64,000 nucleotides of DNA from JAZKBN01 sp040388605 (GTDB lineage: Bacteria; Bacteroidota; Bacteroidia; Cytophagales; Flexibacteraceae), in contig JAZKBN010000018.1 in assembly GCA_040388605.1 (NCBI GenBank), positions 124,001 to 188,000 of the forward strand, in the 5' to 3' direction. This document shows, in pieces, positions 17,170 to 24,945 of this stretch. The notes under the pieces are model-generated. The model searched no databases. It was not told the origin of the DNA and worked only from the letters and a program-made list of their open reading frames with translations. A program made the translations under genes and the position numbers. Every line of letters starts with the position of its first letter. Position 1 is the stretch's first letter.

Positions 17170-19038
17170 ATGATTCAAGCGAAAAAACTGATTTTGATGC
17201 CACGTTTAAACCTGCTTTTGCTGCTGTTTTTTTTACTCCCGTTTGCGTGCATTGTTTCTGCACAGCATAAGCCCGCCGATTCACGGAATCCAGGCAAACT
17301 TCAATTTACCTTTCCCACGGCTAACTTTTCCGAAAGTATTCCTATGGGTAACGGAAAAACAAGCGTTTGGGTTTCAGGCTACAGCAATCTGTTGAAATTT
17401 TCAATTAACAACAAAGCCGGCGAGGGTTGCTTATATTTATCTCTGCCCGCGGGTTGGCAGCTGAAGTCTGCACAGGCAAATGTAAGCACAGGCAATGTTA
17501 ATATTGTTGCTTCCAATAAGCGGGGTGTAAGCACTGGCATTAAATTACTTCATGCTTCATCGGCAGACCTGCTTTGGGTTACGCTGCCGCCAGCCCTTTC
17601 AGGGAGAATCAGCATTTTTAATTTTCAGCCTGTTAACAATTCAGTTTTCGCAACAAAATTAAGCAACAATGGAGAAATTACATGTTTTGAAAATGCAGGT
17701 AAAACCCGAAGCGGCCTGAGCATTTGCGCCAGGCAAAAAAACAACATCATAACTATTGCATCGGCTGCGGGCTCTAAAGCCAATTCAGAAGCTGTTTTGG
17801 CAAAAGATTCACCTGAACTTAAATCGGCAACCGCTGAATACCATAAATTCTTCAGCGAAACCGCGGCCGGCATTGCTACCCCGGACTACTTTTTGCAAAA
17901 CACCTGGAACCACATGCTTTGGTCCCTTGCAAATTACAGCTTTCCAAACGAAGCTGTAGTTGCTCAAAACTCTGCCGACTTAATATCCATAGGGGACACG
18001 GCTTTTACAAAGCAAATCTCTGCGTTTTACGGCCCAACAGGCAGTTACAAAGATCAATTGCCCTATTGGGTCAATGGTACAGCTGTAAATACCAATCGCA
18101 GCAGCCAGGCTGCCTATTATTGGAACAGCAATAATGATCTTTTGCTAACTAAAGATACCCCGGAAGCTACGGTTTACAAAGCCCTGTTAGCATGGAAATA
18201 CTTCAGCGCTACCCAGGACACTGCATTTTTACGAAAAACCTGCTATCCGCTTTTAAAAGCGGCAGTTACAGAATCTTCTGATAATAATTCCGAAGCTATA
18301 AAGCCGGCAATTATCCGGGTCAAACGTTCATATTTAACAGCGGCATCGCTGCTTAAAATTGTACCAATTACAACTCCAGGAATTAACACGGCAAATGAGC
18401 CTAAAAAACAAGTGGGTCAGGATGCGGCATTAATAAAATACAAACCTGCGTCCGGTTTATTAGCCGATGCTGAAAAACTTATCCTCGAAGGCTCACCGGA
18501 TGCAGGCTATGCGCTTCTAAGATTTTGGATGCAGAATTTTATAAATGAAGTCGGCCAACCATTAATAAATACGCCTTACACCGGCTTTGCAGGCACAGCT
18601 TATATAGCCGATACTATCGCAGTTCCTGACCCGGTTGCAGAATTTGTATTCGCCTCTGCCCTCCACAGCATGTTCATAACCTGGTCAGGCGATACGCTTG
18701 TTCCTGCCCCTGCCTTACCGCATGGGCTCAAAAACCTGCATTATACCAACTTTGCAACTGAGGGAGGTTTCCTGTTGAATGCCCTTTATAAAAATGGCAA
18801 ATGCGACCAACTGAAAATTCTTAGCCCGTATGGCGGCAGACTAAAAGTAAAATTAAACCTCGGTGAAAAGTGGCTGGCTAACGATACCCTTCAAACAGGC
18901 TGTTACTTTATGGCAGATACCCGCCCCGGCGATGAAATTCTGCTTGAGACTTTTCGCATAAAGAAAAAACCGGTTATTGACTGGAGCCCTAACAAGCGTA
19001 AAGCCCGCCGCGAAGATGATGAAGCCGATGTTAACTGA
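17170..19038 (+). CDS. Exported GH95-like (six-hairpin) protein, divergent
   Basis: A 622-residue exported protein with a signal peptide (LNLLLLLFFLLPFACIVSAQ). The segment ESIPMGNGKTSVWVSG resembles the N-terminal LPLGNGRLGAMVFG of GH95 alpha-fucosidases. LLAWKYFSATQDTAFLRK followed by TCYPLLKAAV matches the (alpha/alpha)6 helix pair of that clan. EGGFLLNALYKNG then LKILSPYGGRLKVKLNL matches its C-terminal beta domain. It is much shorter than normal GH95 enzymes. The region corresponding to the catalytic Asn pair is replaced by PYWVNGTAVNTNRSSQAAYY, and I cannot place the catalytic acids. It may be inactive or act on another substrate. The tail is highly charged. An alternative ATG lies at 17197. 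Confidence 0.55.
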   Translation: MIQAKKLILMPRLNLLLLLFFLLPFACIVSAQHKPADSRNPGKLQFTFPTANFSESIPMGNGKTSVWVSGYSNLLKFSINNKAGEGCLYLSLPAGWQLKSAQANVSTGNVNIVASNKRGVSTGIKLLHASSADLLWVTLPPALSGRISIFNFQPVNNSVFATKLSNNGEITCFENAGKTRSGLSICARQKNNIITIASAAGSKANSEAVLAKDSPELKSATAEYHKFFSETAAGIATPDYFLQNTWNHMLWSLANYSFPNEAVVAQNSADLISIGDTAFTKQISAFYGPTGSYKDQLPYWVNGTAVNTNRSSQAAYYWNSNNDLLLTKDTPEATVYKALLAWKYFSATQDTAFLRKTCYPLLKAAVTESSDNNSEAIKPAIIRVKRSYLTAASLLKIVPITTPGINTANEPKKQVGQDAALIKYKPASGLLADAEKLILEGSPDAGYALLRFWMQNFINEVGQPLINTPYTGFAGTAYIADTIAVPDPVAEFVFASALHSMFITWSGDTLVPAPALPHGLKNLHYTNFATEGGFLLNALYKNGKCDQLKILSPYGGRLKVKLNLGEKWLANDTLQTGCYFMADTRPGDEILLETFRIKKKPVIDWSPNKRKARREDDEADVN

Positions 19039-19068
19039 TTTAAGTAACCCGGGCTCGGCTCTTACATA

Positions 19069-20841
19069 ATGATTGGAATATTTCTTTCCTGGATTCCCGA
19101 GGCAATAGTAACTTTCATGTTCGGCTACATGGGCTTAGGCCTGTTGGCCCGCATGGCGGCATTAAAGCTAAGCTACACTGATTCAGGCAGCGATACTGCT
19201 CTGCACTTCACTTTTTACTGCCTTGCAGGTTTCGCATTCAGCAATACCATAGTTAATATTCTAAGCCTGTTTATGCCCATTGGTAATGGGGTCGCTTTTT
19301 CCTTTTGCGGCATATCGCTTGCTGCGATATGGTTTTACAGGGTGGCGCTTTACGGCTTATGGAAGCAATACCTTAACAATTTAAGGCAGGCACATTGGGG
19401 CGTTTGGCCTGCGGCGACACTCTTTTTTCTTACGTGCCTGCTTAAAACCGCCTCACCTTCTGAGCAGTATGACGAGGGGGCTTATTACATTCAATCGGCT
19501 TGGGTAATAGAGCATTATGGCATTATTACAGGCCTGGGCAACCTGCACGGACACCTCGCCCTTAATTCCGCATGGATGGCCATGAATGCCCTTTGGAGCT
19601 TCACAAGCCTGCATAAGGGCCACATGTGGAACGATTTAAACGGGCTTTTTGTGCTCCTGTGCCTGCCCCTGTGGCTCACAGGGTTAAATAATGTACTAAA
19701 AGGAAAAGCGCAACTGCAGCATTGGGCAGTTTGCCTGATGCCCGCATTCTTATTGCGCAACCTGCTCACTGCCCCCAGCGCAGATATTCCGGGCGCGTTC
19801 ACCGCATGGGCAATATTAAGCATGCTCCTGCAAAAAGCAGGTTCCGAATCGGGGCAAAGCCGGGAAACGGAACAGGTATCTAACCTTAAGAGCCTGCTTA
19901 TAGTTATGCTTTGTGCTTATGCCTGCACGGTTAAAATAACATTGGCCCCACTGGCTGTACCTGCTTTTGCCATGCTTTGGCAAATTATTTCTGCCCGGAA
20001 ACGACAACCCATTATAATGGCCCTTGTATCTGCGGCCTTTATTGCACTACCCTGGTTAACAAGGAACGTAATTCTGAGCGGCTATTTAATTTACCCCATG
20101 CCTGAGCTTGGCACCTTTAATTTCGACTGGAAGGTACCTGAAACCATGGCTGAAGTAACCCGCGATCTGCGCATGTACGATGCCCTGCCCAGCCACCCTT
20201 TGCACCCAAGTATTGAATCACTGAAACACTGGTGGCATAGCCTTACCAAACCCGATAAGGGCCTGTTAATCGGGCTACCTCTCTTTTTTCTGCCGGCATT
20301 AGTAATATACATGCCCGGGAAAGGAAGCGGCAGGTATTTAATTTGGCTTGCAGCAATATTTGCCGGCCTGTTGTTTTGGTGGTGCACCCTGCCCGAGGTT
20401 CGTTTCGGCTTGGGCTTTATTATACCTGCGGTTTGTACAGGGCTTGCGGGTCTGTTAATTTTACTGAAAGGCAAAGCTTCTCGCATTTCAGCATTTGGCT
20501 TGGCCGGCCTGCTTACAATATTGGTTGGTGCCGGCACCCTGAAAAGCTATAGGGAACTCCAGAATCCGTTAGCTTACCTTGTATCCCCTGCCCCCTATCC
20601 GCAGCTGGATTATTTTGTTTGGCAGGCAAACGGCTTTACCGTAAACCGCCCAGGCAATTACCTTGATACCACCCTCAGCTTCCAGCCGGTCTATTGTTGG
20701 GAAACACCCTTCCCCTGCTTTTACGGCGATAAAATACCTCCGCATTGGGTACAGGCCCGCGGACCTAACCTTTCCGACGGCTTCCGAATAAAAGTGGCTG
20801 AAAAAGCCAAGCCAAAAGTTTTAAAGCACGTACAGCCATGA
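19069..20841 (+). CDS. Large polytopic membrane protein of the LIC_10190 type (GT-C-like)
   Basis: A 590-residue protein with about a dozen membrane helices. The first periplasmic loop contains EQYDEGAYYIQSAWVIEHYG and GLGNLHGHLALNSAWM. The Asp in a loop after the first helices is the typical position of a GT-C glycosyltransferase catalytic acid. Later landmarks are WLTRNVILSGYLIYPMPEL and LGTFNFDWKVP. These match the Bacteroidota and Leptospira proteins annotated as LIC_10190 family, whose function is not established. Its stop overlaps the next start by ATGA, coupling it to the HsdR_N-domain gene. Confidence 0.65.
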   Translation: MIGIFLSWIPEAIVTFMFGYMGLGLLARMAALKLSYTDSGSDTALHFTFYCLAGFAFSNTIVNILSLFMPIGNGVAFSFCGISLAAIWFYRVALYGLWKQYLNNLRQAHWGVWPAATLFFLTCLLKTASPSEQYDEGAYYIQSAWVIEHYGIITGLGNLHGHLALNSAWMAMNALWSFTSLHKGHMWNDLNGLFVLLCLPLWLTGLNNVLKGKAQLQHWAVCLMPAFLLRNLLTAPSADIPGAFTAWAILSMLLQKAGSESGQSRETEQVSNLKSLLIVMLCAYACTVKITLAPLAVPAFAMLWQIISARKRQPIIMALVSAAFIALPWLTRNVILSGYLIYPMPELGTFNFDWKVPETMAEVTRDLRMYDALPSHPLHPSIESLKHWWHSLTKPDKGLLIGLPLFFLPALVIYMPGKGSGRYLIWLAAIFAGLLFWWCTLPEVRFGLGFIIPAVCTGLAGLLILLKGKASRISAFGLAGLLTILVGAGTLKSYRELQNPLAYLVSPAPYPQLDYFVWQANGFTVNRPGNYLDTTLSFQPVYCWETPFPCFYGDKIPPHWVQARGPNLSDGFRIKVAEKAKPKVLKHVQP

Positions 20842-21320
20842 GCCCCTTAAACCTGCCCCCGGCCGAGCTGCGCCTGAAAGAGGAAGACGGCCATACTTAT
20901 GTGTTCGATCCTATCCGCAAAAAACATTTGGTATTAACGCCCGAAGAATGGGTGCGCCAGCATTGGCTGCACTACCTTACAGGTGCATTAAAATACCCCA
21001 AAGGCTTAATTAAAGCTGAAGGCGGCCTGCGTTGGAACAAGCTGCAAAAGCGCACCGATATTGTATGCCATGGCCCCGAAGGCAAACCGCTTATGCTTAT
21101 AGAGTGTAAATCGCCCTATATAAAAATTACCGATGCTGTTTTCAGGCAGGCTTCGCTTTACAACCGCACTATAGGGGCACGCTGCCTTGTGCTCAGTAAC
21201 GGACTAGTTCATTTTTGCGCTATTGCAGACGAGGTGCACGGCACTATGCGCCTGATTAAGGAAGTGCCCGCTTATGCCGAACTTTGCGGCATGCAGGAAG
21301 GTTTGGGATTGGGATTATAA
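20838..21320 (+). CDS. HsdR N-terminal-like (PD-(D/E)XK) domain protein
   Basis: A 160-residue stand-alone HSDR_N-type nuclease domain. After a helical N-terminus (TPEEWVRQHWLHYLT), the catalytic core reads RTDIVCHGPEGKPLMLIECK, giving the Asp and the E-x-K pair of the PD-(D/E)XK fold. QASLYNRTIGARCLVLSNG follows. Despite the name, this widespread Bacteroidota gene is not a restriction system: there are no HsdM or HsdS genes and no helicase domain. The ATGA overlap with the upstream membrane protein suggests one operon. Function unknown; a DNA-repair nuclease is a reasonable guess. Confidence 0.85.
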   Translation: MSPLNLPPAELRLKEEDGHTYVFDPIRKKHLVLTPEEWVRQHWLHYLTGALKYPKGLIKAEGGLRWNKLQKRTDIVCHGPEGKPLMLIECKSPYIKITDAVFRQASLYNRTIGARCLVLSNGLVHFCAIADEVHGTMRLIKEVPAYAELCGMQEGLGLGL

Positions 21321-21342
21321 AATTTTGGTTTGTAAATAATTA

Positions 21343-21369
21343 AGTGTTTTATTACATAAATTTAACACT
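21343..21369. promoter_or_regulatory. Dyad enclosing a -7-like element upstream of the Fic gene
   Basis: AGTGTT and AACACT form a perfect 6-bp inverted repeat, 15 bases apart, enclosing TAAATTTA (21357-21364), a near match to TAnnTTTG. This is a plausible repressor site 12 bp before the Fic ATG. Chance is not excluded because the region is AT-rich. Confidence 0.35.
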
Positions 21370-21380
21370 ACTCTATCTAT

Positions 21381-22745
21381 ATGCCCTCCGCACAAACCAA
21401 ATTAAACGAAGTTGATAAACTCAAATTTGAGCTAGATACTTTACGTCCCTTACCAGAAGAAACAATTAGAGCAATTGATCTTAGAATTAGATTAGATTGG
21501 AATTATCATAGCAATGCTATTGAGGGGAACACACTTAACTATGGAGAAACACAGGCTTTATTAATTTATGACCGCTATCTGGGCAATCACGAAGGTCGAT
21601 TTTACAGGGAAATTAGAGGACATGATGATATAATTAAGAACATTAATGAATTAGTGAAGGACAAGGAATATCCTTTAAATCAGAAACTAATACGAGAGCT
21701 GCATAAAAGTCTTCTACCCGAAGAATACTATGTACCAGCGATAACGTCTGATGGTAGCCCTACTAAAAAGAAAATCGTCGCAGGACAATATAAATCACAG
21801 CCTAATTCTGTACTTAAATCGAATGGGGAGATGTTCTATTATGCAGATCCACTTGATGTAGAACCACGTATGGAAAAGCTTATTGACGAATATAATGCAA
21901 AAAGCGGATTAATCCATCCCATAGAGCTTGCTGCATGGTTTCACTATGAATTCATTTTAATTCATCCGTTTGACGATGGAAATGGCAGGCTTACAAGAAT
22001 ACTTATGAATTTAATTCTACTTAGACATAATTATGTTCCGGCTATTATACGAGTTGAAGAAAAAGCGAAATATTTGGAGGTATTGGGTACTGTTGACGCT
22101 ACAAGTGACGTCAACTATTTAACTGAATTCATTGCCGAAAAAGTTCAAGCAGTAATTGAACTTGAGCTAAAAGCTGCAAAAGGACAAGACATTACGGCTG
22201 AAGGTGATTTTGACAAAATGTTATCTTTATTGTCAGAAAAATTAAAAATAAAAATTGAAGCTCCAAGACTAAAAAAGACCGATACTTCTATAAACGAAAG
22301 ATTTACAGCATTTATAAGGCCATCAATTAATAAACTTGAGAGCCATCTTTCAAAATTAAATATAATTGCTCGTGATATAAAGTTAAATGTGCTCTATTCT
22401 ACACCGGATCGAATTAAAGATTTAAATTATGAGGATTTCACAGCTTTATATGAAGGTCAAGGCGATATACTTGAAACAGTAAAACGCTATGATATAAATA
22501 CTATTAGAGTGCTAATAACTATAGGTCGTTTTAAAAACGAACTTTATAAAGACAAGATATTTATTTTCAATCTTGATTTTAATATAGAAGATTACTTTAT
22601 TGAGGTTGTTGCTTCAATACTAAATTCCGAAACAATTGAAGTTTCTTATGAAGGCCCATGGGATAAAATGGTAATTGATCTGTATTTAGAAAAAGTTGCA
22701 GTTAAGGTTCTAAATGAAATCATGAAGCTTTTGGAAATAAAATAA
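21381..22745 (+). CDS. Fic family protein (putative AMP transferase)
   Basis: A 454-residue protein with the complete Fic core. The catalytic loop HPFDDGNGR (residues 195-203) matches HPFxxGNGR. The N-terminal helix carries SNAIEG (residues 44-49), the class II inhibitory motif [S/T]xxxE[G/N], so self-inhibition is expected. GRFYREIRGHDD lies in the Fic N-terminal region. Family members transfer AMP or other phosphate-containing groups to protein hydroxyls. The C-terminal 210 residues (from about 240) are not recognised; there is no obvious winged helix. The gene is clearly more AT-rich than its neighbours on both sides, suggesting horizontal acquisition. No antitoxin partner is adjacent. Confidence 0.88.
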   Translation: MPSAQTKLNEVDKLKFELDTLRPLPEETIRAIDLRIRLDWNYHSNAIEGNTLNYGETQALLIYDRYLGNHEGRFYREIRGHDDIIKNINELVKDKEYPLNQKLIRELHKSLLPEEYYVPAITSDGSPTKKKIVAGQYKSQPNSVLKSNGEMFYYADPLDVEPRMEKLIDEYNAKSGLIHPIELAAWFHYEFILIHPFDDGNGRLTRILMNLILLRHNYVPAIIRVEEKAKYLEVLGTVDATSDVNYLTEFIAEKVQAVIELELKAAKGQDITAEGDFDKMLSLLSEKLKIKIEAPRLKKTDTSINERFTAFIRPSINKLESHLSKLNIIARDIKLNVLYSTPDRIKDLNYEDFTALYEGQGDILETVKRYDINTIRVLITIGRFKNELYKDKIFIFNLDFNIEDYFIEVVASILNSETIEVSYEGPWDKMVIDLYLEKVAVKVLNEIMKLLEIK

Positions 22746-22753
22746 TCCGCTGC

Positions 22754-23515
22754 CTAACTATCCAACCAAGTCTTAAACACCGGCGCCTTATCATTGCTTA
22801 TAATAAGCTCCCTTGGCTCAACCGGTTTCAGATTCACTTTTATGCGGCTGTTGCTGTATGGATAAATATGGGCAATGCTCTCCATGCTGATCAGGAACTG
22901 GCGATTGGCTTTAAAGAACCTGGCCGGGTCAAGCATCTCGTCAAGCTGATCGAGGCTGTAGTCTACAGGCATTTTGCTGCCGTCGTGCGATATTAAGAAC
23001 ACGAGCTTGTCTTCGGCAAAAAAGTAAGCAATTTCTTCGGCCGGAACCGAGCGGATTTTTTGGCCCAGCTTTACCAAAAAGCGCTGCTTATATTGTTTTT
23101 GGGGAGCTATGGCTTTTAACAGGGCATCCACATCAAGCGGGGGCTGCTGCTCACGGGCCTCCCAAAGGCGGTGATATTTATCTACTGCCCTTTGCACCTC
23201 TTCAGGGCGAATAGGCTTAAGCAGGTAATCTATGCTGTTAAGCTGAAAAGCTTTAACTGCATATTCATCGTAAGCAGTGGTGAATATGATGGGGCAGGTT
23301 ACGGTTGCCTGCTTGAATATATCGAAGCTGATGCCATCGGCCAGCTGAATATCCATAAACATGAGGTCGGGCGATGGGTTGGCGTTGAGCCATGCCACTG
23401 CCGATTTAACTGAATCGAGGCGGGCAAGCACATTGGCATCGGGTCGGGCGCGTTTAATAAGGCCTTCCAGTTTTTCAACGGCTATTTCTTCGTCTTCAAT
23501 AATTACAACGTTCAT
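22754..23515 (-). CDS. LytTR-type response regulator
   Basis: A 253-residue regulator with an N-terminal receiver domain: acidic pocket VVIIEDEEIAVE, phospho-acceptor Asp in LMFMDIQLADG, and the conserved Lys in YLLKPIRPEE. The C-terminal LytTR DNA-binding domain has QRFLVKLGQKIRSVPAEEI, YSLDQLDEMLDPARFF and ANRQFLIS. It is encoded directly downstream of a LytS-type sensor on the same strand, 45 bp apart, so the two form a two-component pair. Targets are unknown. The 3' end is 8 bp from the convergent Fic gene. Confidence 0.93.
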   Translation of the reverse strand: MNVVIIEDEEIAVEKLEGLIKRARPDANVLARLDSVKSAVAWLNANPSPDLMFMDIQLADGISFDIFKQATVTCPIIFTTAYDEYAVKAFQLNSIDYLLKPIRPEEVQRAVDKYHRLWEAREQQPPLDVDALLKAIAPQKQYKQRFLVKLGQKIRSVPAEEIAYFFAEDKLVFLISHDGSKMPVDYSLDQLDEMLDPARFFKANRQFLISMESIAHIYPYSNSRIKVNLKPVEPRELIISNDKAPVFKTWLDS

Positions 23516-23560
23516 GTTCCTTTATCTGTTATTTTGGCTCTCAGCTGATTATAATACTCT

Positions 23561-24604
23561 TTATACTATACCTTCTTCCGGCAATAAGGGAATAGCGGCT
23601 TTAAAATGGTCATCGGTAATTTCCGTTTCCGGGGCAGGGCCGCTTATAACGGCATACCTCATGCGCAAACGTTCTGCTGCCTCAAGACCGGGTTGCTCAT
23701 CGTTATCTTTAGGATACAAAGGGTGGCTTATAATTATCGACGAACCCTCGGTACGGATGCTGATGGTCATAGGCTGCTCTGCGGTTACCGCGTTTTCACG
23801 CAGGGCGGTTTCGGCAAGCATGTGCAGCAGCAGGGGCGGCAGCCTGCGTTTGGCTACGGCCGGCGAAATATCAAGCTCAAATTTAATCTTTTCCCTGAAC
23901 CTGATTTTGGCAAGGTACATATAGCTGCGTAAAAAATCGAGCTCGCCGCCAAGCGGCACATATTCTTTATCTTTATTGGCTAACACATAGCGCATTACCT
24001 GGCTGAGCTCATCAACAAAATCTGATGCACCGTTTTGGTCCTGGTGAATGAGCGAGCTGAGCGCATTCAGGCAGTTGAACATGAAATGCGGGTTAAAATG
24101 GCTGCGCATGAGGTTCAGCTGCGCCATGGCCTGGTCTTTCTGGCGCTTTTCGGCATCTGCAATAATGCAGCTCATAAACGATGCCCTGTGCATAGACCTT
24201 GCCGCATGCAAAGCCGAGAAAAACAGCAGCCCGATAGCAAACGAGGTACAGGCAGCCGAAGCAGGTATATAGGGCATCAGGTAGCCCAGCAGGAACAGGA
24301 ATACCGAAGTGGAAACGGGCACCAATGTCCATTCGAAGAGCATGCGTTTCAGCTGCTCAAAACGGAAGGCCTGTGAAACCCTGATATCAATAAAGCGGTT
24401 GGTTTCCTGCAGCAGGTTGGTGATTAACACTGTTGTAAGAATGGTCCGCAGGTTGCTTTCGCCGGAGAACATGGCTTTGGTGCCCGGCAGAACCAGGAGC
24501 ACCGATGTAAAAACCAGGGCGGCCAAAGAATTGGCCACAATACGGAAAGCAGGCTCGTAGCGCTGTCTTTTCTCGTAACCGGCCGTATATGGGAGGGATG
24601 ACAT
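23561..24604 (-). CDS. LytS-type membrane histidine kinase with a degenerate ATP site
   Basis: A 347-residue sensor with about four membrane helices in the first 150 residues and a His_kinase domain with SHFNPHFMFNCLNALSSL, where the phospho-acceptor His is intact. The catalytic half departs from the family. Where homologues have MLVENAIKHN, this protein has MLAETALREN, replacing the Mg-binding Asn. The IVSNNL equivalent reads IIISHPL, and the glycine-rich STGTGLKN is replaced by DEQPGLEAAE. ATP binding is therefore doubtful. It is encoded upstream of its LytTR partner. Either it works without autophosphorylation or it is phosphorylated by another kinase. Confidence 0.85.
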   Translation of the reverse strand: MSSLPYTAGYEKRQRYEPAFRIVANSLAALVFTSVLLVLPGTKAMFSGESNLRTILTTVLITNLLQETNRFIDIRVSQAFRFEQLKRMLFEWTLVPVSTSVFLFLLGYLMPYIPASAACTSFAIGLLFFSALHAARSMHRASFMSCIIADAEKRQKDQAMAQLNLMRSHFNPHFMFNCLNALSSLIHQDQNGASDFVDELSQVMRYVLANKDKEYVPLGGELDFLRSYMYLAKIRFREKIKFELDISPAVAKRRLPPLLLHMLAETALRENAVTAEQPMTISIRTEGSSIIISHPLYPKDNDEQPGLEAAERLRMRYAVISGPAPETEITDDHFKAAIPLLPEEGIV

Positions 24605-24945
24605 TTTTATTCCTTAATTCAGTATCGCCTTTCTGTTGCAGGCTTTTACTGAATGTTTTATCGGGTGTATGTAATCGTAGTAATTTCCATGGTAACGCTT
24701 TTGCCGCTTTAAACAAATATTCGGCCGGGCCGGTTATATGCTGATCGCAATGTAAAAATAGTAAGCACGATTTCTGCCTGCAATACTAGGCATTCTGAAA
24801 TGCCTAAAAATGGGGACGAATGCCCTGATGCAAAAACCGTAAATTGTACCTGCATCTTTTTCCGTAATTTGCGGCCGCATTACAATTATACATACTCGCC
24901 GGCTCTTTGCCGGTACCCGGTTTTTCAGCACAGGGCCTTAAAGCA

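Noticed and set aside
20838..21320. Restriction-modification system suggested by the HsdR N-terminal-like domain
   Set aside because: There is no helicase domain, methylase or specificity gene; the stand-alone form is a common Bacteroidota chromosomal gene.
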